Part shown: positions 21,107-32,576 of the stretch, in pieces
Layout of the letters: each line of letters begins with the position of its first letter
Position numbering within the stretch: the stretch's first letter is position 1
Source: Marsupella aquatica
Taxonomy: Eukaryota; Marchantiophyta
Assembly: GCA_973895155.1 (NCBI GenBank)
Contig: OZ316898.1
Coordinates: forward strand, 14,756,001-14,820,000
Length of the DNA: 64,000 nt
Direction of reading: 5' to 3'
Notes under the pieces: generated by a model
Databases searched by the model: none
What the model saw: the letters and a program-made list of their open reading frames with translations, nothing else
What the model was told of the DNA's origin: nothing
Position numbers and translations under genes: made by a program

Positions 21107-21177
21107 GCCGGCGCCTTTCCTTCCCCTTCTGTTGACGTGGGTATGATAGCCATGACAGAAAACAGAAAATAGAAAAC

Positions 21178-21250
21178 CTGTTACCAGGGGTTTATTTTCT
21201 GTTAACAGGGAAATTGTACCTGTTACCAGTAAGCTTGTCCCTGTTACCAG
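21178..21250 (+). repeat. Subterminal CTGTTACCAG motifs, left end of element A
   Basis: CTGTTACCAG at 21,178, 21,220 and 21,241, and CTGTTAACAG at 21,199. Reverse-complement versions occur near the other end (32,504 and 32,524), as expected for transposase-binding subterminal repeats. Confidence 0.6.
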
Positions 21251-22190
21251 TTTTGCCTGAACCATAACGTGCATATCCACCACTCTAAGGTGCATATCCA
21301 CCACTCTAATGGCATAATTTTTCGGGGGGCAATAAAATTTAAAACAAACAATTATTTTGTGCCATCCGATGGATGAAGTGTACTATCAATCCTCCATTGA
21401 CACAACAATTTATTGTAGAAGATAAAAAACATGGTATTAGGAGTGTGCCTAAAGAAACATTCATGCAAATCAATCTATTTTCATCGCCAAATAGTGACCC
21501 TTAGAGTGGGACCCACCATAGCACATGTCAATCATGGAGTCCAAATCAACCCAATCTAAAGGAGTTGATTAAATGGACCTTGTAACGTCACAAACAAATG
21601 ACAAATCACATCCTCGAGGCTTTGAAGACAGTAGACAATTTAATCAACTTACACATTTTAAATAAAACAAGAGGTCATTCTTCCACAATGCACGTACATA
21701 ATGAAGCAATGAATATCCGGTTTCCTAGAACCAGCGCCCGACGCTAACCAACAAAGTCTCAATAAAACAACTAAAATATCCGTTGGAAAAAGACAAAATA
21801 GGGAATAACCGTTATATTGAACGACGACCTATTGGGCAGTTTCGATCTCTCTCATAAGCCATTCAAGTTCTGCCTCTCCAGCACAAGCCTGACTTCGCCT
21901 AAAGTCAAAATAGGTTGGCTACAAAGAGTCAACTCCTCAATCTCAAGTTTGAAAACATTTATGTACACCCAGTATAGATGTTTGCAAGGCATGTACGACT
22001 TGCCACGCGAATGTTGGAGGAAGAAGTCTTCACAAGAGCAAGCGGGGAAGATATAGATTTGGACGAAGTATGTGCTTGGTGATCGATGGTTCTCATGGGT
22101 TTGAATTCGAAATTGCTTTCCAAAAGCATTTCCGGTCTGAACATTCCATTCCCCATCCAAACTCATCACTTCTTGTCGTGCAGACCCCAT
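21251..22190. other. Non-coding left flank of element A
   Basis: AT-rich. It contains one degenerate palindrome (AGCGCCCGACGCT at 21,733) and no gene I can support. It would hold the 3' UTR of the minus-strand transposase gene. Confidence 0.5.
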
Positions 22191-25100
22191 TCACTTCGTG
22201 TGACCCACAGTGAGATTAGACCGAGGCCTTGAGTTCCTCCCATTCCGACTACCAAGTCGGAGATTCGGCTCCAAAAACCTTATTGTTTCTGGGAACACGT
22301 TAACATTTATCCTGAGGTCAAAAGCAGATGGCGTAGATCGACTCAATCCTGTTGTTCGCTCTAAGACAAGTCCTTGCTCTTCCAGGAATGTAATTTCAAA
22401 AGGAGATAGGCTCGTACCCTTCTTAACAGGCAAAATGTCAGGAAAAGGAGGAAGCTTCTGAACACCACGACGCGGATGACTCTTGTAACACGCTTGGTTC
22501 GGGCAAAACCAAATCATTTCGGAGATGGGTTCGCCCTTGAAGAGACGATGGCCCTTCACGACAATTCCGACAACACCTTGAGACGAATGGAAGCCAACCT
22601 TCTTGATACGATTTCGACACTCATCGCGATCCGAACTCCCATTCAGTGTACCATTGCATCGCGGACCTGCTCCATACTTTGATGTCCGTCGCAACTGCCA
22701 CTGCCCCGGAGGGACATCCTTCTCTAGCACAATGGTGCGTGGAAGTTGATTCTGAAGTGCTGCTGGGGCACTGAGCGGAGGTTTTGAGGATCTTGTTGTT
22801 CGGGTTGTTTGAGGAGTATAGTCCAGTGAATCAGTATCACTCTCTGATGTGACCATACCTGAGAGATTCACCGCCTTTGTGATAGGATGATCAGAACTTG
22901 AGGGAATAGAAGAAAAGTCAGTTCTGTTCAGGTTCTTCCTTTTCAAACCACGAGTATTTGGTGTGGTTATTAGAACGGTGTCATGCCGATGGGAATCTTG
23001 TGGAGAGACAGTCCCAGTTGCATGTCCCTTCCTCTTCATTGACTTTGTCATTATATCTCCATTCAGGGGAGTACTTCTTTCCAAATCGAATTCTGCTGCG
23101 TTAGATAGAAGCATATTAGTCGCTTCTTCAAACAATCTTGGCGAACCTGCTTGATTGGCGGAACGGAACGCCAATTCCCATATAGTTGGCCCCTTCCCCC
23201 GGTTCAAGCCTTTACGGTATGCACTGTATCCGGCAACTTGAGACAGAGCACGGTTTTGGTCAACTTCGCAAGCTTCATAAAGACCGACCTTTTTCTTTGT
23301 AGCCGAGGCTTTCATGGATGCATGCCTTGATTCTGACCCTGTACAGTTGGGGATCAAGGCACCTTCCTCAGTGCTTTTGCTCTGCCATACGAAAATGTCA
23401 ACCGTAAGTAGTATTCTATTACCAGCGCCCGGCGCTGGCAACATAAATATGTAGAACAGGCCTGAAATACAATTTCAATGTTTAATACTGAATTCTAACT
23501 ACATATTGGCTTCAATTTCTTGTACTACTTGTTTTGACGTGTATGGAGAAAATAACCAGCGCCTAGCGCTAATATGAAGTTGATGAACATTACAGTCTAG
23601 ATAGATGGATGCCTTACCACTCGAATAAAATTGCCCCACTGGCGCCAGCGAACAACCCACCAAGATATCCAGCTTTGCAGCATCTTCAACTTTCCGGGGA
23701 CACAGTTTCCTGATTGCCACCACACAACAATCTCTCGGGACACCCGGTATGCTGCCACAAATGATGGAGCATTTCTCAGTTTCTCCCAAAGTCTCTGATG
23801 CTCCGATTGACATTCTTCCAGTACTCCTTCCTTGGAATGACGATGAAAAGATTGATAAAAGTGAAATGCATCAGAGCGCTCCCTCTCCGGGTCCGGGTGT
23901 CCACCAAAAAAAACATTTCGCACTGCATTCCATCCAGCTTGTGCATTGTCGGCCATAAATCCTTGGATGACAACCTCCTGAAGTTCATGTTCTTTGCAAA
24001 CCTCAATCATCACTCTCCATGCCTTTTCAAAAGACTCAGTGTCTTCACCTTTCAACTCGCATGTGAAAATTGTACACAGTGCACGGAAATTGTGGTCGTA
24101 GACGTGTGCGCTGAAAGTAAACCAATCCGTGGTGACACGCTGCATCACATCGAAACTTACCCAGGCTCCTTCGAGTCTTCCACCCGGTTGCATCTGCCTC
24201 AAAAGATCCACACCAGAACCGTGACCTTTCACGGTCATTTTAAAGATGTGAGGCCTATCGTTCTGACATCCCTGACTTGGAAGCAAATACCTCTGGAGAA
24301 ATGACACATCAATCCTCCTCTGCATTTTCGAGAGAAAATCTAATTCACCCCAACCTGTTTGGTCTATCCTAACGCTCCGACAAAGAGATGCAAACTTCTG
24401 CGGAGTGGAAAGGACCATCAGAGACTTCCATATTTCAGTTTCTTCGATATCGACCATGTCATCAACATGTTCGCAGAGAGATTTCACTAAGGACCCTGTA
24501 GCAGAATTCAAGATCCCTGCCGGTTTTGACAGAGAATTGGCTTCATGTTTTTTTTAATTAGATCCTCAGCTATCTTCTCCGCACTCCTACAGAAGGTTTT
24601 TCTACCTGGATGGTTGTGCTCACCTATATGAATTGCCAGGCGGGACATATGACTACATATTTCCGCATCAAGTAATACTTGGGGGTACATGTAAAACAAA
24701 CGGGCAGGGCAGTACTTCACACAAAAAGGAATCTGTTCGCAGTAATGACAAACAACACCTCCCTCTTCGATGAAAGATCCCACAGCATACTGACCATTGA
24801 GCTTTGGAGTACCCTGCCATGCCTTAGCATTTGCCTTCTTCTTCCTTTGGAAATAGTCGCAGGACTTGTTCCTGCATTCAATGAATCCCGTACAGGTAAC
24901 CTTCCCAAACTGCCAAAGGTTTTTAGGATGAACAGTTGCAGTTGTTGGAAATATGCGTGTCCAAATGTAATAATCTTTGGCACGATCCATGTCCCTAAGC
25001 CTAGAGCCTTTAGAGAGTATCTTATCAATGGGCGGCAACTCAAACACGACGTTACCATTGTACTTAGTTGGCAGACAGGACACTTGTTCATGCCTGAAAT

Positions 25101-25596
25101 CACCCGCTGATATGAACCGTGACAACTCACTATGACCAGTTGATTTGAGTAACGTATCCATCGCACTGCGCCGGTACACGACCTCCAACTGCTTAGAGCT
25201 TCCCGGAGTCTCAACTTTCACGACAGCAGGGAGCGGGATTTTCTTCTTCGACGGTGGACTTAGAGTATGATCCTCACTTGAAGAAATCTCAACCACATCA
25301 CATGGAACCGGCGGGAAACTGGACAGTCTTGCATGCTGTCTTAAACGAACCGAGTACGAGATCCCTGCGTAGAGATGCCAAAACCGTTCACCGTCATCGA
25401 CATTGAACGTTGTAGCATCCTCGATATCATCAATGGATTTGAGCTCTCGAACAATGGCCTCAATGTCATTCATCTTCAAATCAAATCTCTTGCAAAGATA
25501 CCTCTCCCGGACCTGCTTGTACATATCTTCCATGGGGACGGGGATAGTCACAATATCTTCAGAACCGAATCGAGAAAGAACGATAGACCGAGACAT
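22191..25596 (-). pseudogene. MULE-like transposase of element A (frameshifted)
   Basis: The start is placed at ATG 25,596 because a TATATAAG box (25,664-25,671) is too close to the ATG at 25,650. The N-terminal part has Cys/His clusters ending HIGEHNHP, resembling the WRKY/FLYWCH-type fingers of MULE transposases. The central part (about 24,300-23,800) has an RNase H-like pattern: an Asp-bearing strand near FDVMQRV, a helix with SFEKAWRVM, GFMADNAQAGWNAV, then HFYQSFHRH. The frame breaks once, at an eight-T run near 24,549, where one extra base would restore it. A GT-AG intron (23,617-23,382) carries two palindromes. The C-terminal exon (23,381-22,191) has basic and Cys-containing stretches of unknown role. 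Family assignment is by pattern; a distinct DDE family is possible. Confidence 0.6.
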
Positions 25597-26560
25597 GGTG
25601 AAAAAAAACAAAAACCGAGGGCTATAGCGTTTGAAAGAAGAAAAGTTCATGGTATTGTTCAGCTTATATATGTCGAACCTGGGAATTTGACGTTAACCAA
25701 TCCGTTTGTATACGACATAAAACATAGACGATGGAGGATCCGTTGGCACCATAAATGATTTTTGTCGTTTTTTCCCCGATAAGTCCGGATGTCAGACACA
25801 AACATATTGCTAAAAAGATCACCAACCTTACTTAAACAGACCATAAGATATGACAAGGTATTGTCAAATTTTAGTAGCGCCTGGCGCTAACTAAAATACG
25901 CCACTAAAAATGTGTGTGAAATCTCGACATTCCAAACTAGCGCCCGGCGCTAGTATAGAATAAATTCCCTGAAAATGAACATTATGACCACATACCAGGT
26001 GGTAATTGGGAATAAATGGTGCCTTCAAAGGATGGTTTTGATGGATTATGGATGATAAATGAACATTTATACTAGCGCCGGGCGCTAGTATTACATTTGA
26101 GAAATATTTCTCCGTAAACGATGTATTGAAGGACACTTTAATAAAATATGGGGGTGGAAAGGCCAAAATTTATATCATAGCTCCTTCAAAAAAGACCTCT
26201 AAATTTCTTCCAGTTTATACTAGCGCCGGGCGCTATTATAAGCATACTCTAAATTGTTCACCTTGATGGTCATCATTAATGCTAGCGCCCGGCGCTAGTA
26301 TTGATATGATGTTAGGAAATGTCTTTAACGGTAACATTCAACGGTAACTTATGACTTTCGTGTGTGTTACGCATCTTCTACCGTTTGATTTTGGTAATTA
26401 AACCTTCCGTATACAGACGTTGGAAACCGCCAAACATCAGAGCTAATGGCTTTCCTCTAGGTTATGTCATCCTCCCGCTAGAATATATTACACGTTCAGA
26501 GATGATTATAGTTCCATAATTTCATTGTACGATAGTTCGTACGCTTCTAGAAGGAAGACG
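25597..26560. promoter_or_regulatory. Divergent promoter region of element A with five palindromes
   Basis: This spacer of about 960 bp separates the minus-strand transposase from the plus-strand ParB-methyltransferase gene. It has a minus-strand TATA box (25,664-25,671) and a possible plus-strand TATA-like AATATATTA near 26,481. Five palindromes lie at 25,876, 25,939, 26,074, 26,222 and 26,284, spaced 62-150 bp. Such packing suggests binding sites that control both genes; this is inference. Confidence 0.65.
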
Positions 26561-29500
26561 ATGGAGGTATTCCCCTCTTCTTCCAGAGGGTATAGTGCGG
26601 TTCCTGACCAGGAGTGAGCTTATTCTGAATCTTCGCAGTCTTCGTTTACTGGTTCAGTCTATACACGTCGTGTAACTCGTTCCTCAAAGTTGTTCCCGCT
26701 CACTTCTGTCAGCGGTGTTTTGGGTCCAAATCCTTTGCAAAGAAAGATGGACAACGTAGACACAATTGCGATCCAGGATGTTGCGGATTGCGCGCTTGCT
26801 GAGACTGATCTCATTTCGAAACATGTCATGTCTTTTGGAAAGGATTCTCGTGGATTGGACAAGGAGCCGCCTCGAATCCCTCTGTGTCGATTGGTTCACA
26901 TGGAGGTGGTTCATACTCTGCAGAAAGACAGCTCTTCCATCGAGAAGCTGAAAGACTCTTTTCATAGTATGGGTTACAACTCTTCGATAGGGATGCGTTT
27001 CTATCTGCAGCCAACGGATGAGAACAGAATTGTTCTGACCTGTACCCAGGACATTCGTGATTCATGGGATCCAATATGGCAATTGGAGAACGAGAAGTTT
27101 GAGGCTGAATGCGAGGCTGACCCGGATTTTCTCGTCTTGAAGGATAAGATGTTCGCTGTATTCGATGGAAATCACAGGCTGTACTCCTGGACGCTTGTAA
27201 CAGAGGAGAACCCGGACAATCCAAAATATCATCCTCGTGTGCTCTATACAATATTTAAAGGAGACAAGGGATCTCTCATTGAAATTGAGGCAGCTATGCA
27301 CACCGTGAATCAGTAAATTCTCATGATTTCTAGTTCTTTCCTTAAATCTTGCGAGTGTTGTATTTACTAGCGCTCGGCACTACTTATACATGAATTGTTT
27401 TTCATTGACTCTTACTCTCAACGTTTGTTCGTGTAGGCTTGGCCAAGCAGTTGTAGAGCCTTCCTGGATCCTGGATGCGGACAGAATCAAACGAATTCTG
27501 GCGCATGACCTTGAATATTACAGTAAACTGATTGACCCGGGTAATTTCAAGAAGTTTGAAAGCATTCGGCTGAAAACTCAGAAGGGGTCATGGTATACGA
27601 AGAAGATGCCACAAGAAGCACTTGTTTATATTCTTTGTGAGAATAAGATAAAGTCGTACTCGCATCAATTCAAACTCGACATGGAGGCAGCGGAGGCTCA
27701 AGGGAGTCCATGGTCGGCGGACGAGATTTCAAAACGGCATGCGGCCATGATGAAAGATGCAACCAAAGATTGGGCAGTGAAGTCTTCAAAAATTACGCCC
27801 TTATTAAGTCCTGAATTTGAAGATTTCCTCAGTACATGTGCAGAAATGTATGTTGTCACAGAGAGAAACAAGAGAGAGAAGAAGCCTGACACCGTTGTAT
27901 GTACGATGGACCGCGCATGATTGTTCACCGCTGTTTCCGCTCTAGACCCAAAGTTACGAAGCACTTTACTTGTGGCACATTGCAATCCTGAGCTGCGGAG
28001 ACAGTTTTTTCACCCAGCAAGTGTTAACGATGATCCAGTCAAACAGTGGTGCCACACTTGGATCACTTGGAATAGTGTGGAGGGAATTGTTGCTGGCATG
28101 TTACATTCATGTCTACGTGAAGTTGAGCAAACCATGCCCGCGAATAGATTGGAAGAGTGGAATTGTAGTTCGTTTGATGATCTAGTTCAGTTTGTTACAA
28201 ATGAATTCAAGAGATTTGGTGATTCCGTGAAGAATAAGTTCTTTCACACTATGTGGCCTTCAAAGTACCCTGACAAAGAAGATTACACCCAGAGAAACCA
28301 GAAGCGAGCGAAGAGGTTTGTGTATAGGTTCTACATGCACATGGAGGTAACCAAACCTGATTACTTCTGGGCATATCCTGCAGCTTTTATGAAGTGGATT
28401 TCAATAAGTGAAGATGATGCCTTGGCTGATTTGTACTCTATGTACCCCACGGAGGGCATATTTCCTCCGAGACCAATGACAGAATGGGAGAGAACTCACT
28501 GCCCCTGGTAGATACAGATAGATGGGATTCTCCTTTTGATCAAAGGGAAAAAGATGCCTTCCATAAGCTTTCAAAGTCTCAGATGCCAGCAAAACTTGTG
28601 TCCGACATGAAGCAGGGTCTACTTGACGATGTAGACAAGTCTGCCACAAACTTGCAAACTATCTGTGAAACAACTGTTGTGCATGTGGACCGGAGTCGCA
28701 AACCTCGCGCGAAAGCCAAAGCGGAGCTAGCAGCACCGAGCGAGTCTACTAAGAAGAGTAAGTATTGCTATCCATGATTTTTCCAGCGCCAGGCGCTGGC
28801 AAGAAATATTTTGTTGAGGGTATTCTCTTTCTTGGTTATTAGGCTTCGGTTGCGACTTAAGTGAATTGCATTTGGTTAGCGCCAGGCGCTAGCTTCTTTC
28901 AATACTTTAAAAGTACTTATTCTAACTACGACCTGGTTATATTTTAGGAGGGAGGAAGTCTAATACGGTGGGAACAGGAGATATGAAAAAGGATGCTACA
29001 CCTGAAGTTTCCGAGGCAAACACGGGAGCTCGATCGGACCCCATTACTCCAGTCGACAAAGGGAAGGTTATAGTTCCTATCGACGCCACGAGTACCAGGA
29101 AGAAACGAAAGAGAGTTGTCGAAGGTGGACAATCTTTAAGGGAGAGTGTTATAGCTTCTGGTTTCCAACGTGAAGTTGGAAACTTCAAAACAACTGTGTC
29201 TCGCCATTGCATGGTTGAGACAAGCCTTTCTGAATTTTTTGACTCGACGTTCAACAAGGAGGAGAAGCCCGAGTGGGTTAGTGATGTGGCAAAATGGGGA
29301 AAAGACCTCGTTAAGTTGGGATTTAAAGAGAAGGGAGTTGTTCGGGGGGGAAAAGTAAGATCGTTTGGAGTGGATGCCGGCTTCATTTACCTACCGACCG
29401 GGTTCAAACCATCTATCATTGATAAGAAGGTTCCTAAATGGAACATTCCGGATCACTCAATGGCTAGATCTTTTTTCAAATCCATGGATCCATTGATGGG

Positions 29501-30628
29501 TTCCTTGTAATTCTACACAATGGGGAGTATGATCCCATGTCGCAAGTCATTGCTGCCTGTCAGGAGTCAAGGAAATTTCAGTGTATATGCTCGCATAATG
29601 TTGTGATGTCTGACCCGATGTATGTGGCAAAGACAGACCGAGAGATGTTTACCCTCAAGCTCGACATATTTGGCCGAATTAATGGGAAATGTAAAATTCC
29701 CAAAGACCCAAAATTTTGGCCGCTGTCCATCAGTGAGGACCCTTCGGTTACCAATTTGATCGGACTCTCTTCGCTCAAATCAGATCCATTCCCGCAAATG
29801 GAGTTTGCTGGAAATGCTCGTCTGTCTGTGGGTTTTATGCAATCTATTATAGAGCTTGTCACATGGCCTCGTGATATTTTTATGGATTGGACTGCTGGGG
29901 CTGGAAGCTCTTACATTGCTGGTGACTTCTCTGGACGATTTGTACTCGGGATAGAACACCGGAAAGAATTTATTGAAACCGCTTCAAAGGTTTTCATGGA
30001 TTTGTTGTCTCCCAAAGAGATTGTAGTGTTACCTCCACCTGTTCCTACTGCCGACAGAAAAAAGAGAGATAAGCTTCGGTCGGTTCTCAATTTTGATTCT
30101 GATGATGAATCGAGTGAAGGTGGAGAGGAACAAGGTACAAGAAACTCCGAGGAGGAAAAGGGAGAGCGTCGTGCAGCTGCAGATGAAACCGATAGTGATG
30201 ACTCTTCCGAGTAATGTTCATAAACTCGTAAGCTTCTTTCTCCATTCCCGTCAATTCATAACATTTCTTTTGTTGTTTTGGGGAAAGGCGCCTTACAAAA
30301 TGGACTTTGTTATATCAGGTCAGAGTGGAATGCAAGGAGACGATTCAAACTGCGGAGGAAGATCGCGAGACACAACTTAGAAACACCGGAAAAACCGTTT
30401 GTTCTTCCCTCCTATGCAGAGAAAGCCGCAAGGAAAGCAGAAAGTGCAAGGACACTTTGCTGGGAAAACAAAGGTCTTCGGTTACGAAGGGGTGTTGACC
30501 GAAAGTTCATTAAACATCCTTATGTTGATGACTTCTCCCGCAGCCAGTACGTAGATGATGAGGCTGTGTCCACGGACAGATCCCAGAGTACAGATTCTGG
30601 TTCCGACTCACAATCTTCGGAACCGTGA
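26561..30628 (+). pseudogene. ParB-like / beta-class amino-methyltransferase fusion (element A)
   Basis: One gene with GT-AG introns at 27,313-27,436, 28,758-28,947 and 30,211-30,318; exons join in frame. Exon 1 has a ParB/Srx-type motif (FDGNHRLYSW, GNHR at 27,167-27,178). A helical middle region of unknown function follows. The last exons give a methyltransferase-like domain in beta-class order: a degenerate motif IV region (about 29,440-29,640, no DPPY seen), then SAM motif I (DWTAGAGS, 29,885-29,908) and IEHRKEF. Prokaryotic and phage ParB-methylase fusions have this domain order. In-frame TGA at 26,615 and 27,918 fit CGA to TGA. Two single-base frame losses lie in short runs near 28,486 (GGG) and 29,471 (six T). 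Two of the three introns carry the private palindrome. It ends in a Ser-rich acidic tail. Confidence 0.7.
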
Positions 30629-31014
30629 GAAGTAGTGGGTAGTTGAGGCTAAATCTTTTAGCAGCGCCCGGCGCTTGTAACATCTATATTATTTCCCTCT
30701 GCTGAGGGTCCTTTTAAATTGTTGATTTCTCTCTACTTGTTGATTACTTTTGACTTCTGTTCTTTACAAGCGCCTGGCGCTCGCCAAATGGAATCTCTAA
30801 ATGGCCGTTTAGTCTTTGTTGTTTCCTGTCAACGGTCATCGTCATTGGATACCAACTGCCATTTGGATTGTGTTCTTTAGTCAGTCTTCGGAAAGCCGTT
30901 GGGGACCATAGTTTTGGGACGATGATTCCATAGTTTAGGGACCGGGCGGAAGGGACGACTATAGTTTCAGTTTAGGTTTGTTCGGGACGACGAGAGTTGG
31001 GGACGTCGATAGTT

Positions 31015-31250
31015 GAGGCCGATGATAGTTTCGGGAGGACGATAGAACGGGACGATAGAACGGGACGATAGAACGGGAGGGGAGACTTTGTTTCGGGAGG
31101 ATGATAGAACGTGACGATAGAACAGGACGATAGTTCGTTTGGGAAGACTTTGTTTCGGGAAGACGATAGAACGGGACGTTAGAGTAGGGCGATAGAACGG
31201 GACGATACCTGTTACCAAGGCGAAGATAGTTTTGGGAGGCAATAGAACGG
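31015..31250. repeat. Imperfect GACGATAGAACGG minisatellite
   Basis: About ten loosely ordered copies of GGACGATAGAACGG mixed with TTTCGGGAGGAC, in the intergenic stretch upstream of the small ORF. No gene is seen here. Confidence 0.8.
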
Positions 31251-31413
31251 GGTGATGATAGTTTGATGGTCATTTCGGAACGGTAGTGTACGCGGACCTT
31301 TATCTGGCGTCTTAGTCTTCGCAGACCTTTCTTTGACCTTTGTCGGCTATAGCACTCGCGGACGACGTTCTTACGGGAGGAGAGGTTATATATTAGATCG
31401 GGATCTTTGAAAC

Positions 31414-31875
31414 ATGGCGAGTCAGTATGAGCCAATGGATTGGGAGGCAGCTTTTCGTCCTTCTCGTGTGCGTCTGGAAGAGAGCCATTTCAGCTCTTTT
31501 GAATCGCGGATGGAGACTGAAGAAACTGAAACTTCCACTTTTCGGAACTGTCATGCTCTCCCGTATGATGAGGCTATTAGTCCTGGAGAGAACAACATCC
31601 CTTGGATTGTCGATTCCCCTGCGCCTCCGTTCTCTAGTCGGTTTTTGTCTCACCCGGGAGTTCTTGTTGATGGGGTACTCCCAATCGATCGAAGAGGACA
31701 AGAAATGTTTGGGCGAGTTGATTTTAAGGACAGTAATATTCCTAATGAACATTTTACGAGGGCTGTTCGTCGAGGACCTTCAGAGGGATACGTTCGTTTG
31801 CGTGGTCTCGGCTTCAAGAAAGATCGGTGGAGAGAAGCAGCAGGAGTGGATGATGATTGCAACTCGGAAAGCTAG
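31414..31875 (+). CDS. Small intact acidic ORF of element A (153 aa), unknown
   Basis: Single-exon ORF with a well-placed ATG (AACATGGCG) and a TATATAT stretch about 25-30 bp upstream (31,385-31,395). It is the only element A ORF without a stop or frameshift. The product is hydrophilic (starts MASQYEPMDWEAAF, ends DDDCNSES), with no membrane segment, no cysteine clusters and no motif I recognise. Palindromes follow directly at 31,909, 32,011 and 32,134. It may be a short accessory or regulatory protein, or a first exon of a longer gene whose remainder is lost. Coding is plausible but not proven. Confidence 0.5.
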   Translation: MASQYEPMDWEAAFRPSRVRLEESHFSSFESRMETEETETSTFRNCHALPYDEAISPGENNIPWIVDSPAPPFSSRFLSHPGVLVDGVLPIDRRGQEMFGRVDFKDSNIPNEHFTRAVRRGPSEGYVRLRGLGFKKDRWREAAGVDDDCNSES

Positions 31876-32159
31876 ATGGAAATTTTGTTTTGCTGATCGC
31901 TTTAAGCTAGCGCCAGGCGCTGCTAAAGTTTTCCGGATTTTGTGGCATTGAAGTCGACCTCAGCTCTGGCGTTAGGGTTTTCCTGGTTGTCTACTATTTA
32001 GGTTTTGGCTAGCGCCGGGCGCTATTGAAACGACAACGGATTTTGTGGGAGGGAATGGATCTTGACTATGTTGTCTGGGTTTGGACGCATCTTGTCTCCA
32101 AGAAACGACTAGTTTTCTAGTTAGTTTTTGGCTAGCGCCAAGCGCTGTTCATGTATTAG

Positions 32160-32540
32160 TCGAAAACCTCCGACGGTGTCGACCGTGACTTCATGGATGG
32201 GATTTTTAGGCCAGATTGTTGATGTTGATAACTGCATTTTGTATCACTTAAGCCGAGCGTGTTTTCTATTTTGCGATAATATATGCGAATATTTTTTCCG
32301 GCCTTTCTTTTCTACTTGTATTTGTCTTGGATTTTGTGTATCTCAATTGGCAGCCGTCTTTTATGTTTCAAATTTTTTTTTCCGTGTTGTTCTTTTATTT
32401 ATCACGAGGGTTTGGTGGTTTTGTTTTCTATTCTTGTACTTCAAATGGAGATTTTGAGACCTTTTTTTAAGATCACTGTTCACGACCATCCAAACACTGT
32501 TCACTGGTAACAGCTCCTTTTAACTGGTACCAGAATCTGT
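32160..32540. other. T-rich right flank of element A with inverted CTGGTAACAG motifs
   Basis: Pyrimidine-rich, no gene. CTGGTAACAG at 32,504-32,513 and the perfect palindrome CTGGTACCAG at 32,524-32,533 mirror the CTGTTACCAG motifs at the left end (21,178-21,250). Confidence 0.6.
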
Positions 32541-32576
32541 TTCCTATTATTGTTATCTGTTTGCTGTCGTTTGTAA

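Larger units (their letters stand above)
21733..32146. repeat. Element A private palindrome AGCGCC-N-GGCGCT, 16 copies
   Basis: Thirteen-base palindromes start at 21,733, 23,424, 23,558, 25,876, 25,939, 26,074, 26,222, 26,284, 27,369, 28,785, 28,878, 30,663, 30,769, 31,909, 32,011 and 32,134. All lie in introns, the divergent promoter or intergenic DNA, and none in an exon. Many extend to TAGCGCC...GGCGCTA. Departures from the perfect form at 21,733, 23,558, 27,369 and 32,134 are all C-to-T or G-to-A. I saw none outside the element. Confidence 0.95.
21107..32576. mobile_element. Element A: large transposon with ParB-methyltransferase and MULE-like genes
   Basis: About 11.5 kb separates two parts of the same gypsy gag-pol: gag ends at an STSTGN-like linker (32,577) and pol resumes at a GNTEVPP-like linker (21,106). 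Both match one continuous stretch of element 1. Within it are a transposase-like gene, a divergent ParB/methyltransferase gene, a small ORF and 16 copies of a private palindrome. CTGTTACCAG motifs lie near both ends in opposite orientation. Exact termini and target duplication could not be settled. Confidence 0.65.

Noticed and set aside
24600-24640. GEHNHPG in the element A transposase as an HNH nuclease
   Set aside because: No surrounding beta-beta-alpha metal signature; the position after Cys residues fits a C2HxH-type finger of MULE proteins better.
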